47,822 bases of DNA from Rhodothermales bacterium (GCA_028278205.1 JANQES010000003.1:1-47822), one strand, 5' to 3'; counted from the first letter of the stretch, positions 32,050 through 40,456 are shown. Notes: generated by a model not told the origin, from the sequence alone. Translations and numbers: made by a program.

Positions 32050-34464
32050 ATGTCGGAGCTTGCCTGGAGGATCATACCGCGTCCCGAACAGGCGGCGCCG
32101 TCTCTTACCGAGACGGCGCCGGTGCTCGTGGTGCATATGTGCGCCGACGGCACGGTGCTCCATGCCGACACCGACGCCGAGACGTTCGCAGGCTATCGGG
32201 CCGAAGATATCGCCGGGCGCGCGTTCTGGCAGGAGGTGGCCCATCCCGACGACCAGTGGACGCTCAATCAGGTCTTCCAGCGTGCCTGCGAAGAACACCG
32301 CCGCGCGACGGTCAGTGTGCGATTTGCCACGGCACACCGGCAGGAGCGGCTGGCCCGGCTCTACGTGCTTCCGGCAGCGCCCCAGGCCGAAGCCGACATC
32401 GAAGCCATCGCCTTCGATGTCAGCGAACAGGTCGAGGTCGAAACCGTTTTTCATCAGAGCGAAGCCCTCTATCGCGCCTTTCTCGAACAAAGCCCGATGG
32501 GCATCCTCCACCTCGACGACGCCGGCACCGTCACGTTCGAAAATCACGCCTTCCGGCAGATCGTCGGTGAGGGTGTTGACGATGCCTGGATCGGGCGATG
32601 CGCCATGGACATCGACGGCCTGGAAGCGCGCATCAAACCGTTGATCGGGCGGATGCTCGAAGAGGGCACGCCGCTGCGAGGCGAAGCCGCTACCTACCGG
32701 CGTTCCAGAAAGCGCGGGCCGATGCATCTGATCGTCCACGGCTCGCCTATCCGCCGGCCCAGCGGCGAGATCATCGGCGGGGTGATGATGATCGAAGATG
32801 TGACCGAGCAACACCGGCACGCCGGCGAACTCAAGCTGCGCGACCGCTACGTCAAAGCCGAGACGGCGCTGCGCGAAGCGGTGCTGGCCGATCTCAACGA
32901 AACCGTCTTCGTCCACGAGGCTGCCGCCATCCTCGGCGAGACCACCCGCGCCGACCGGGTCCACCTGCTGATCCATCTGGGCGATGAAGGCAACTGCGCC
33001 ACGCGCGCCGTCTGGGTGCGCGACGACGCCTACGAATCGTTCTCGCTCTATGTCGATTCCGGTGAGTATCCGGCTTTGCGCGCGGCCGTCGTGCAGGGCC
33101 ACAGGCTCCACCTGAGCAACCACGGCACCGCCGCCGATGCCGACGACCTCATCAAGCTCACCGAAGCCGGAGAGGTCGTCTGGATCCCGTTTTTCGACAC
33201 CGGACGCCTCGGCGGCTTCGTGCTCTTCGAGCGCATGGCCTGCCCCGTCGATCCGGCCCTGGCGTGCTGGATGCCCTCGGAACAGCGGCTCATGGAACGC
33301 CTCGTCCGGCTCTTCGAAGCGCTCTGGTCGTGGATCCAGGTGGGCCAGCGCTACCGGCTGACGGTGGCGACCATCGAAGACTGCCTTTTCACGTTTGCTT
33401 TTGCCGATGAGGGCCGGCATTACCTCTTCATCACGCCGCAGATCAAAGCCCTGACCGGCTATGGCGTCGAAGAGATCCTCGCCGCCGGCGCGTCCTGGAC
33501 CGAGGCGCTCGTCCATCCCGAAGACCGCGCGCTGCTGAACGCCCACGACGACGCCCTGCGCAGCGACGGCGAGAGCCGCCTCACCTACCGCATCCGTCAC
33601 GCCGACGGCTCGCTCCGATGGCTCAGCGAACAGGCTACGCTGCTGCGCGACGCTGCCGGGCGCGTCACCATCAGCGGCATCCTCACCGATGTCACCGAGC
33701 AGAAAGACGCCGAGGCGATCCTCTTGAGCGCGCGCGCGCAGGCTGCCTCGGCCAGCCGCCTCAAGAGCACCTTCGTCTCGACGATGAGCCACGAACTGCG
33801 CACCCCGCTCGGCGCCATCAACGGCTTTGCCGACTTGCTGGCCGACGAACTGGCTGAGTGGGAAGGCCAAACCGGCACCACGCTGCCGCCGCAGATCCAC
33901 GAGTTTACCGAGGCCGTGCGTCAGAACGCCAAACGCCTCGTGATGCTGGCCGACGATCTCTTCGTGCTGTCGAATATGGAAATCGGCGCGCTGCGGCTGG
34001 AGCGGGCCGCCGTGCCGCTGCATCCGCTCGTCGAAAAAGCGGCCTCCTCCATCAAAGCGCGGCTGGCCGAAAAAAACGTCGCCCTCCAACTCGACCTCGA
34101 CTCCGCCGCCCTCGCCGTCTTCGGCGATGCCTATCGCATCGAGCAGATTCTGGACAACCTCTTATCGAACGCCGCCAAGTTCACCCACGACGGCCACGTA
34201 GCTGTGCGCACGCGCTGCACGGGCCGCGAGATCCTCCTCGAAGTAGCTGATACCGGCATCGGCATCGGGCAAAAGCACCTCGGCAAGCTCTTCACGCCCT
34301 TCCTCCAGGAAGACAACCGCCTCAACCGCCGCTACGGCGGCACCGGCCTCGGCCTCGCCCTCGTCAAACGCCTCCTCGATGTCATGAACGGGCGCATCGA
34401 GGTGGAAAGCGTGAAGGACGAGGGATCGGTTTTCCGGGTTTTTCTGCCGGTGGCCGAGGGTTGA
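32050..34464 (+). CDS. Multi-PAS hybrid-free sensor histidine kinase
   Basis: The 804-residue soluble protein has an N-terminal PAS-like domain (about 20-130), a second PAS (about 135-260), a GAF-like region (about 270-440), a third PAS with PAC (about 445-560, including TYRIRHADGSLRWLSE), a HisKA dimerisation domain with H581 in STMSHELRTPLG, and a HATPase_c domain (about 690-800). The N-box DNLLSNAAKF is at 702-711, followed by ADTGIGIG and GGTGLGLAL. No membrane segment or receiver domain is present, so it senses an internal signal. No response regulator lies nearby, so it is an orphan kinase. Confidence 0.93.
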   Translation: MSELAWRIIPRPEQAAPSLTETAPVLVVHMCADGTVLHADTDAETFAGYRAEDIAGRAFWQEVAHPDDQWTLNQVFQRACEEHRRATVSVRFATAHRQERLARLYVLPAAPQAEADIEAIAFDVSEQVEVETVFHQSEALYRAFLEQSPMGILHLDDAGTVTFENHAFRQIVGEGVDDAWIGRCAMDIDGLEARIKPLIGRMLEEGTPLRGEAATYRRSRKRGPMHLIVHGSPIRRPSGEIIGGVMMIEDVTEQHRHAGELKLRDRYVKAETALREAVLADLNETVFVHEAAAILGETTRADRVHLLIHLGDEGNCATRAVWVRDDAYESFSLYVDSGEYPALRAAVVQGHRLHLSNHGTAADADDLIKLTEAGEVVWIPFFDTGRLGGFVLFERMACPVDPALACWMPSEQRLMERLVRLFEALWSWIQVGQRYRLTVATIEDCLFTFAFADEGRHYLFITPQIKALTGYGVEEILAAGASWTEALVHPEDRALLNAHDDALRSDGESRLTYRIRHADGSLRWLSEQATLLRDAAGRVTISGILTDVTEQKDAEAILLSARAQAASASRLKSTFVSTMSHELRTPLGAINGFADLLADELAEWEGQTGTTLPPQIHEFTEAVRQNAKRLVMLADDLFVLSNMEIGALRLERAAVPLHPLVEKAASSIKARLAEKNVALQLDLDSAALAVFGDAYRIEQILDNLLSNAAKFTHDGHVAVRTRCTGREILLEVADTGIGIGQKHLGKLFTPFLQEDNRLNRRYGGTGLGLALVKRLLDVMNGRIEVESVKDEGSVFRVFLPVAEG

Positions 34465-34469
34465 TTCTA

Positions 34470-34510
34470 GGAAAGGGGGAAAGGGGAAGAAGGAGAGGAA
34501 GAGAGGAAGA
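34470..34510. repeat. Unpaired purine arm (family B)
   Basis: A G/A-only tract of about 40 bp follows the kinase gene. Unlike the other family B loci, no matching pyrimidine arm is found in this gap. Confidence 0.75.
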
Positions 34511-34622
34511 TGGATTGGCGCCCATATGCCATAATTTGGCGCCCATATACCATAATTTGGCGCCCCGGAATGATAATTCAGTGCTCCGGAATGAAAAATC
34601 GATGCCTGGGAACAATAATTGG
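34511..34622. repeat. Degenerate 21-bp minisatellite
   Basis: About five head-to-tail units of about 21 bp begin TGGCGCCCATATGCCATAAT and drift along the array (CGCCCATATACC, CGCCCCGGAATG, TGCTCCGGAATG, TGCCTGGGAAC). Each ends in AATAATT or a similar form. It is non-coding, lies between the kinase and the peroxiredoxin, and has no CRISPR-like spacers. Confidence 0.88.
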
Positions 34623-34840
34623 TAGCTGTGCGCTTTGTGGAACCTCCGGGCCGCCCGGCGATAAATCACCGGGCTCAGAAACTGTTTGGTAGCGTCAAAA
34701 AGCTCCCCTCTTGGCGGCAAAGGAGGTCAGATTCTCTGCCAAGGACCGCACAAAGACGCCGAGAAATTTCCCCGTTACATGTAACGTCTCTACCGACCGT
34801 ATCGCTTCAGACGAAGAACGCTGACCTGGAAAAACAACCT
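34623..34840. other. Gap with three short inverted repeats upstream of the peroxiredoxin
   Basis: The gap contains GCCCGG...CCGGGC (near 34651-34674), CTTGGCGG...CTGCCAAG (near 34714-34743) and the perfect palindrome CGTTACATGTAACG (34773-34786), 55 bp before the peroxiredoxin start. The last could be an operator, but it resembles dispersed repeat words. No gene is seen. Confidence 0.5.
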
Positions 34841-35302
34841 ATGCGCGTAGGCGATGCAATCCCCGACCTGATGGTGACCGTCGAAACCGGCGAGCGAAAG
34901 GCGCTGGCTGCGCTTCAGGGCGAGCAGGCGATGGTGCTTTATTTTTATCCCAAAAACGAGACGCCGGTCTGCACCAAAGAGGCGTGCAGCTTCCGCGATG
35001 CCTACGAAGACTTCGTCGAAGCCGGTGCGGTAGTCGTCGGCGTCAGTGGAGATACGGCGGGGTCGCACCGCGCTTTTGCGCAGCGTCACCATCTGCCCTT
35101 CACGCTCGTCGCCGATGCCGGCGGGGCGTTGCGCAAGGCGTTTCGGGTGCCCCGGTTGATGGGCTTCATGGATGGCCGCACCACGTACGTCATCGACAAA
35201 AACGGCGTCGTCCGGCACGTCTTCACGGCCCACTTCGTCGCCAACGAACACGTCGAAGAAGCCCTCTCGGTGGTGCGGAAGTTGATGGTTGAAGGTGTTT
35301 GA
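34841..35302 (+). CDS. bcp: Thiol peroxidase, PrxQ/BCP-type peroxiredoxin
   Basis: The start ATG 34841 (MRVGDAIPDL) is preferred because upstream codons encode repeat words. The 153-residue protein has the peroxiredoxin active site YFYPKNETPVCTKEACSFRD, with peroxidatic Cys44 and a second Cys49 four residues on, the atypical 2-Cys PrxQ arrangement. GVSGDTAGSHRAFA and a TYVIDKNGVVRHVF strand follow. It reduces hydrogen peroxide and organic hydroperoxides using thioredoxin. The final codons GGT GTT TGA are part of a family A repeat word, so the C-terminus (EGV) may have been set by the repeat. Confidence 0.93.
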   Translation: MRVGDAIPDLMVTVETGERKALAALQGEQAMVLYFYPKNETPVCTKEACSFRDAYEDFVEAGAVVVGVSGDTAGSHRAFAQRHHLPFTLVADAGGALRKAFRVPRLMGFMDGRTTYVIDKNGVVRHVFTAHFVANEHVEEALSVVRKLMVEGV

Positions 35303-35356
35303 GTGTTTGAGTTCAAGAAGTACTAAAACACTCAAACACGATAACACCATAACACC
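35293..35356. repeat. Short hairpin of GTGTTTGAGTGTT words (family A)
   Basis: GGTGTTTGAGTGTTTGAG pairs with CTAAAACACTCAAACACG and further words reading ATAACACCATAACACC. It begins inside the last codons of the peroxiredoxin and ends about 6 bp before the SDR start. Confidence 0.88.
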
Positions 35357-35361
35357 CTGAC

Positions 35362-36348
35362 ATGAATCCCCTTCGCCTCATCGCCCGCGCTGCCGACGAG
35401 TTGCTCGACAAGACCATCGTGTTGAGCTTCACGAACGTCGGCTATGCCCTGCGGCGGTCTTTTTGGAAGAAGGTGGAGGAGGCGATGCAGGGCAAAGTGT
35501 GCGTGGTGACGGGCGCCAACTCCGGCCTGGGCAAGGCTATCACCCACCGCCTGGCCGCCCTCGGCGCGACGGTCTTCATGTTTTGCCGAAACCCGGAACG
35601 CGGTGAGGCCGCCCGCGCCGAGATCGTCGAAGCCACCGGCAGCGACCGCGTCTTTTTGGAGATCGTCGATATGAGCAGCCAGGCGTCGATTCGCGATGGT
35701 GTGGGGCGGCTGATGGCGCAGACAGACCGGCTCGACGTGCTGATCAACAACGCCGGGGTGTTGCTGAGCGAACGGCAGGTCTCGGTGGATGGGATCGAGA
35801 TGACCTTTGCCACCAACACGCTCGGCTATTTCCTGCTCACCGAATTGCTGCTGCCCCGGCTCAAGGCCTCGGCGCCGTCGCGGGTGCTCAACGTCTCGTC
35901 GGGCGGGATGTATCTGGCGAAGCTCGACGTAGACGATCTCCAATTCGAACATCGCCCCTACGACGGCGTGAAGGCCTACGCCGAGTCGAAACGCGCCGAG
36001 GTGCTCATGGCGCGGCGCTGGGCCGAACGCCTCGACGGCACCGGCGTGATGATCCACGCCCTGCACCCCGGCTGGGCCGACACGCCGAGCGTTGAGAACT
36101 CGCTGCCGGGGTTTTATAAAGCGGTGCGGCCTTTTTTCCGCACGCCCGCGCAGGGCGCCGACACCATCGTCTGGCTGGCCACGCATCCCCATCTGGCCGG
36201 TGAAGAAAACGGGCAGTTCTGGTTCGACCGGAAGACGCGGCCTTTCCACAAATGGGGCAGCCCCCGCAATACCCCCGAAGAGATCGAACGCTTTTTTGAG
36301 ACGTGCTACGCGCTGACGGGGATTCCGCAGGAAAGTGATGGGGCGTAA
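35362..36348 (+). CDS. Short-chain dehydrogenase/reductase (DHRS12-like)
   Basis: This 328-residue protein has a 45-residue N-terminal extension, then a classical SDR core. The cofactor turn TGANSGLGKA lies at about 50-59, the structural NNAG at about 129-132, the catalytic Ser in NVSSGG near 174 and YAESK (YxxxK) near 205. The Arg of FCRNPERG after strand 2 suggests NADP preference. The N-terminal extension and C-terminal length match DHRS12/WW-oxidoreductase-like proteins. The substrate is unknown, perhaps a lipid or steroid-like ketone. It appears to be transcribed with, or just after, the peroxiredoxin. Confidence 0.9.
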   Translation: MNPLRLIARAADELLDKTIVLSFTNVGYALRRSFWKKVEEAMQGKVCVVTGANSGLGKAITHRLAALGATVFMFCRNPERGEAARAEIVEATGSDRVFLEIVDMSSQASIRDGVGRLMAQTDRLDVLINNAGVLLSERQVSVDGIEMTFATNTLGYFLLTELLLPRLKASAPSRVLNVSSGGMYLAKLDVDDLQFEHRPYDGVKAYAESKRAEVLMARRWAERLDGTGVMIHALHPGWADTPSVENSLPGFYKAVRPFFRTPAQGADTIVWLATHPHLAGEENGQFWFDRKTRPFHKWGSPRNTPEEIERFFETCYALTGIPQESDGA

Positions 36349-36394
36349 AAGATGATGGCGAAGCTGATTATTTACGTTCAGTATAGCAAAACCG

Positions 36395-36545
36395 AAAGTC
36401 CCCCTTCGAAGGGGGTGCCCCGACGAAGGAGGGGCGGGGGATGTTGGCGCGGCCTTTTGAAAACCTCTTATCAGGCCGCGCCAACATCCCCCTGCGCCCG
36501 GCTGCACATGCGTTTGCCGGTCGCTGTCCCCCTTCGAAGGGGGAA
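36395..36545. repeat. Onion-type palindrome (family G)
   Basis: The layers are AGTCCCCCTTCGAAGGGGG with CCCCCTTCGAAGGGGG, then GGGGGATGTTGGCGCGGCC with GGCCGCGCCAACATCCCCC, around a centre near 36470. The left half, including GTGCCCCGACGAAGGAGGG, is almost identical to 10148-10200. Outer flanks 36354-36394 and 36546-36590 show weaker complementarity. This and its flanks are the entire 302-bp gap. Confidence 0.9.
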
Positions 36546-36650
36546 TCGCGCAGTGGACGATAGTTGAGCTTTTAAACACATACCATCTTCCCCCGTAAAA
36601 TCATACCTTTTGGACAGGATTGATTGCTCACCCCATCGCCCGCCGCGCGT

Positions 36651-38084
36651 ATGCTTGCTCAGTTGATCAGTAAAGAGATCCTCGACAGCCTGCTCAACCG
36701 CCGGTTTATGGCGTTGGCCGTCTTCAGCGTGGTGCTGATGCCCCTGAGCGCGGTGATCAATTACGAATATTATCAGGCCCGCCGCGCCTCGTTCGACAAC
36801 CAGTACAACGAGTTTCAGGAGACGCGCGAACCGTCGGACGTGCGCGGCTACCGGGCGCCCGCGTTGCTCTCGGTGCTGGCCCGGGGCACCGAACCCTACA
36901 TGCCGCTCTACTACCGGTTCGGCACCTCCGGCAGCGACGTCGGCGAGTTGAGCCCCGGCAACATCGAGGCCGAAGACTTCCGCCTGCTGGCTGCCCTCGG
37001 CAGCATCGACTTTCTCTTCCTCGTCCAGATCGTCTTCAGCCTGCTGGCCATCCTGCTGTCGTTCGACATGGTGGCCGGCGAGAAGGAGCGGGGCACGCTC
37101 AAAGCCGTCCTCGCCAACCCCGTGCCGCGAGACAGCATCCTGCTGGGTAAGCTCCTCGGCGGGTTCTTCGTGCTTTTTCTGGTTTTTCTGATCGGCGTGT
37201 TGCTGCTGTTTCTGACGCTCGTGCTCTTCGACAGCCGGTTTCTAGAGGCCGAGGCGCTCACGTCGCTCTTGTTCGTCTTCGGCGTGTCGATTCTGTTTTT
37301 GGCTGGATTTTACACGCTGGGGTTGATGGTTTCGGCGTTTTGCCACAGCACGCGTACAGCCATCGTGGCGCTGCTGGTGGTCTGGGTGGTGCTCCAACTG
37401 GTGATCCCGAAGGCGGGCGAGATGCTTGCCAAGGTGATCCAGCCGGTGCGCTCGGAAGAAGCCGTGCGCGTCGAAAAGACGAAAATCATGCAGGATTTGC
37501 AGGATCGCCAGATGGATCGGGGCGGCGAGATGTACCAGCGTCTCTTCGGCACCGACCGGCTCAACAGCCGGCTGATTCAGGACGAAACGCCCGAAGCCGA
37601 ACGCTTCCGCCAGGAATACAAAGCCATGGTGCAGGAACTCTGGCGAGAACAAAACAGCCGGCTGCGCGCCATCGACCAGGCCTACGAACGCGAACAACTC
37701 GACCAGCGACGCCTGGCAGCGTCGCTGGCCTTGCTCTCGCCCGCGGCGGCCTATGGTTTTCTGGTCTCCGACGCTGCCGGAACTGGCGATCTGGCCTACG
37801 AACAATACCTCGACGACATCGCCGACTACTACAGCGTGCTCGATCGCACTGTGCTCAACAAACTACGCGACGGGCAGATCAAGGTACGCATCGGCGGCAG
37901 CGCCTTCTGGATGAACGTCGACGAGCGGCCCAACTGGGACGAGGTGCCCGAGTTCACAGCCTCGCGCATCAGCCTGCGGCAGGTCGTCCCTGCCGATGCC
38001 TGGGCGCTCGTGTCGCTCTTGGCGTATTTGCTGATCCCGTTCCTGGTCGCCTACGTGGCGTTCTTGCGCTACGACGTGCGGTGA
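36651..38084 (+). CDS. ABC-2 type transporter permease, paralogue 1
   Basis: The start ATG 36651 (MLAQLISKEILDSLLNRRF) is preferred to a TTG at 36624. The 477-residue protein has one N-terminal membrane helix, an extracytoplasmic loop of about 90 residues, a hydrophobic block of four to five helices containing GEKERGTLKAVLANPVPR, a charged loop of about 150 residues, and a last helix ending VAYVAFLRYDVR. The same plan and C-terminal FLRYDVR occur in the permeases at 43242 and 44910. It should pair with an ATPase, but none is adjacent. The one at 42297 is the nearest candidate. Substrate unknown. Confidence 0.88.
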   Translation: MLAQLISKEILDSLLNRRFMALAVFSVVLMPLSAVINYEYYQARRASFDNQYNEFQETREPSDVRGYRAPALLSVLARGTEPYMPLYYRFGTSGSDVGELSPGNIEAEDFRLLAALGSIDFLFLVQIVFSLLAILLSFDMVAGEKERGTLKAVLANPVPRDSILLGKLLGGFFVLFLVFLIGVLLLFLTLVLFDSRFLEAEALTSLLFVFGVSILFLAGFYTLGLMVSAFCHSTRTAIVALLVVWVVLQLVIPKAGEMLAKVIQPVRSEEAVRVEKTKIMQDLQDRQMDRGGEMYQRLFGTDRLNSRLIQDETPEAERFRQEYKAMVQELWREQNSRLRAIDQAYEREQLDQRRLAASLALLSPAAAYGFLVSDAAGTGDLAYEQYLDDIADYYSVLDRTVLNKLRDGQIKVRIGGSAFWMNVDERPNWDEVPEFTASRISLRQVVPADAWALVSLLAYLLIPFLVAYVAFLRYDVR

Positions 38085-38089
38085 GGGTA

Positions 38090-38152
38090 ACGCGTACTGC
38101 GTCCTTCGTAGTGCGTATTCTTTTCTACGCAATACGAAAGACGCAGTACGCA
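38090..38152. repeat. Hairpin of ACGCGTACTGCG words (family D)
   Basis: The left arm GCGTACTGCGTCCTTCG and right arm CGAAAGACGCAGTACGC are separated by a short loop. It sits between convergent genes, where it could act as a two-way terminator. Confidence 0.9.
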
Positions 38153-38205
38153 GGACCGAGGCGCAACCGCCTATCTCCCCTTTCTGCCTTGCTTGTGCTT
38201 CTCAC

Positions 38206-38586
38206 TCATTCATCGTCGTCTTCGGCCTTTTGCTCCAGCAGCCAATCGACGAGCACTTGCAGTTCTTCGTCGCTGCCTTTGAATTTTTTCTTGTGCGATT
38301 TTCCGTCTCTGTCCACTTCTTCTTTGACGTACCGCTTGATCCAGTTGGCCTGGTATTTCTCTCCGATGCCCCCTAAATCGGCGCCTTTATCTGAATCCTT
38401 CTTTGTGGTGGGGGTGATCTTGGCAGACTTGACGCCGTGGCATTCGGCGCAATGCTGTTCGTAGGCCTCCTTGCCGTCATTGAAGGCCGGGGAGGTGGTG
38501 GGCTCGTCGATTACAGCAGCGCCGGTGAAGACGAAGAAACACAGAGCGAGTCCACAAAAAACGGTGAGGGTCGAGAGGATTTTCAT
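38206..38586 (-). CDS. Small exported c-type cytochrome-like protein
   Basis: The start at 38586 (MKILSTLTVF) is supported by a GGAGGT ribosome site about 6 bases upstream. A hydrophobic signal or anchor runs to about residue 25 of 126. The heme-attachment motif CAECH is at 46-50. The C-terminal half ends GSDEELQVLVDWLLEQ, the usual last helix of class I cytochromes c, but the segment before it reads HKKKFKG where a Met ligand is normal. No Met follows the heme motif at all, so heme would be His/His, His/Lys or five-coordinate. It probably carries electrons or binds a ligand in the periplasm. Partner unknown. Confidence 0.85.
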   Translation of the reverse strand: MKILSTLTVFCGLALCFFVFTGAAVIDEPTTSPAFNDGKEAYEQHCAECHGVKSAKITPTTKKDSDKGADLGGIGEKYQANWIKRYVKEEVDRDGKSHKKKFKGSDEELQVLVDWLLEQKAEDDDE

Positions 38587-38679
38587 GGTGTACCTCCGAG
38601 GGTTTCGTTGGTTTGGATTCGGCGGTCGGACGTAGAAGCGTTTTTTTCGGCTGTGGTGGCTCACGTCGTCGTAAGTTTT

Positions 38680-39147
38680 TTATTTAATGCTTTTTGCTTC
38701 GCTTCTGGCGTGCCCTTCGATGTACTTCAGCCAACCCCGCGCGCTGAACTTACCGAACTCATTGTGCGCTACCGGGTCGGAGCTTTCCGGGTTCGATGCC
38801 GCGAGCGTGTCGATCATCGCGAGTGTCTGAGCGCGGGTCTCTTTGAAGGCGTCGAGCAAGGCCGGCCAGTCGAGCGTTTCGTCGGGTTTGTAGGGATGAT
38901 GGCCGTCCATCACAAACGGCTCGCCCAGGAACACCCGCAGGCGGCGCTGTCCCCATCGCTCGATGCCGATGATGTGGCGCATCCGCTCGCGATCTTTCGG
39001 CGCGGGCGAGAAGCCGGCAAGCCGCTCCTCGATCTGCGCGCCCGAGCTTTCGAGTTCCTGCGCAAGCTCGTCGAAAGACCGTTTGCTGCCGGGTCGTTCG
39101 AAGAAGATTTTCCCGACAAACTCAAGCAGCGTGCTCTTGAATCCCAT
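38680..39147 (-). CDS. DinB-like four-helix protein
   Basis: This 155-residue protein has a layout of helices matching the DinB/YfiT superfamily: RHIIGIERWGQRRLRVFLG (about 49-67), then HHPYKPDETLDWPALLDAF and ETRAQTLAMIDTL, ending with WLKYIEGHARSEAKSIK. DinB members often bind a divalent metal through three His and act as thiol S-transferases, but only some of the His positions are evident here. Cytoplasmic. No partner is clear. The genes either side are minus-strand and separated by about 90 bp. Confidence 0.75.
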   Translation of the reverse strand: MGFKSTLLEFVGKIFFERPGSKRSFDELAQELESSGAQIEERLAGFSPAPKDRERMRHIIGIERWGQRRLRVFLGEPFVMDGHHPYKPDETLDWPALLDAFKETRAQTLAMIDTLAASNPESSDPVAHNEFGKFSARGWLKYIEGHARSEAKSIK

Positions 39148-39238
39148 GGCAACCCGTCATCTTTGAACGATTTTTTGATGAAGGGAAGGTACGAAGCACG
39201 CCACTTAAAAGCCTAGTGATAAAAGAGATAGCAGATGA

Positions 39239-40141
39239 TCATTCTTGGCCCCCGATTCGTTTGAGCACAGCGCGGGCGAGCGCGAACGCCGCCACGCCGA
39301 AGACAACGCCGAGCAGCCCGCCCACGGTGATGTCGAGCGGCGAGTGGACGCGGAGGATGGGGCGTGAATAGGCCACCAGCACGGTCCAGGGCAGGACCAG
39401 GAATTGGAAGAAGCGCAACCGCCATCCGGTCAGAAAACTGAGGGCCATCCCCAGAAAAAACGTCGCGAGAAACAGGGCTGAGTAGGCATGGCCCGACGGG
39501 AACGAGAAGCCGCCCGTCGTCGAGATCCAGTGGCGGCACACGCGGGGGTGGAGGTGCAGGTTCTCGTCGGGGTGGTCTTCGAAGCAATACCGGCGCGGCG
39601 AGGTTGCGGGGGCCGCGCCCCGGCAATGGGGCGACGACGGATCGAAGGCGGCGTAGCCACTGACGGCGCAGAGATGCGCCCGGCGCTCGGCGACGGGCAT
39701 CTCGTAAAAAGCGTCGGCATCCATCTGCAAAAGCGAACCGGCGCCCGACGGAGCGGCGGCCAGGTGTTTGACGTGCGGGCGCGGCTCTTCGACAGCTTCT
39801 TTGAGGCCGAACTCGTTGACCGCCGAGCCGCCGCCCTGCAACGCCAGCAGCGTCACACCGACGGCCAAAAACTCCAGCACGCGTCGTTTTACCGAAAGCC
39901 CGGGCCGGCTCACGAGCACGAGCATCAGGCCGATGACGATCCACGGCGCCCAGTCGCCGCCGCCAGTGAGGGCCAGGAAATGCGCGAACACGCCGAGGCC
40001 GCCTGTCAGGTCGAAATACGGCGGGCTGGTGGAGTTGAGCCAGGGCACGACAAACGTCAGCGGCATCAACAGCCAGACGAGCCCCATCACCAGAAGCAGG
40101 CGCCGCAGGACGGTTTTCGTGGTCGAGGGTTTTGGGTTCAT
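39239..40141 (-). CDS. PAP2-family membrane phosphatase
   Basis: The 300-residue protein has all three motifs of the PAP2/acid phosphatase superfamily: K-x6-RP (K114 to R121-P122), PSGH (215-218) and SR-x5-H-x3-D (S259, R260, H266, D270). About six membrane helices surround them. An unusually long loop between motifs 1 and 2 (about 90 residues, with several Cys and His) is a notable insertion. It probably dephosphorylates a lipid phosphate at the outer face of the inner membrane, for example undecaprenyl diphosphate or phosphatidic acid. If the former, it would recycle the carrier used by the polysaccharide locus. Confidence 0.92.
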   Translation of the reverse strand: MNPKPSTTKTVLRRLLLVMGLVWLLMPLTFVVPWLNSTSPPYFDLTGGLGVFAHFLALTGGGDWAPWIVIGLMLVLVSRPGLSVKRRVLEFLAVGVTLLALQGGGSAVNEFGLKEAVEEPRPHVKHLAAAPSGAGSLLQMDADAFYEMPVAERRAHLCAVSGYAAFDPSSPHCRGAAPATSPRRYCFEDHPDENLHLHPRVCRHWISTTGGFSFPSGHAYSALFLATFFLGMALSFLTGWRLRFFQFLVLPWTVLVAYSRPILRVHSPLDITVGGLLGVVFGVAAFALARAVLKRIGGQE

Positions 40142-40182
40142 GGACCAGGGGTGGAATGGGACGGGTGGATGGCTCGTCTAAA

Positions 40183-40270
40183 TAAATGGCAAATGGGCAA
40201 ATTGCAAATGGCAAAGGTAAGGTCGTGATTTGATAGCCCATTTGCCTTTTGCCGATTTGCCTCTTGCATC
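40183..40270. repeat. Hairpin of GGCAAATTGCAAATGG words (family I)
   Basis: Left words AAATGGCAAATGGGCAAATT pair with CCCATTTGCCTTTTGCC and further words on the right. It lies in the 443-bp divergent gap upstream of the PAP2 gene. This family was seen only here. Confidence 0.85.
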
Positions 40271-40397
40271 AAAAAAATGTGGAGCGCAAGGAAAAGTGAA
40301 TCTTTTCTTCAGGTTTTCCATCTAATTTGCTGCTTAAGTAGCCATGGAAAAGCAATTTGGTATTTCTTATGGTTCTGCTTCGCGCCAGGGTTTGCGT

Positions 40398-40456
40398 TGG
40401 TCACTGGTCACGGGTTTTTTCTACTGACTAGTGACCCATGACCAGTGACCGACGCC
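40398..40456. repeat. Hairpin of GGTCACTGGTCA words (family C)
   Basis: GTTGGTCACTGGTCACGGG pairs with TGACCCATGACCAGTGACC around TTTTTTCTACTGACTAG. It resembles 7588-7662. The rest of the gap (40271-40397 and 40457-40584) shows no gene. Weak inverted words such as TTTTCCAT and ATGGAAAA occur near 40314-40355. Confidence 0.88.

Noticed and set aside
32014..34089. Long antisense frame opposite the sensor kinase
   Set aside because: The sense strand has all histidine kinase motifs. The antisense frame has no recognisable family and mirrors codon bias.
34511..34622. Possible CRISPR array
   Set aside because: Units are contiguous and degenerate, with no unique spacers, and no cas genes are present.
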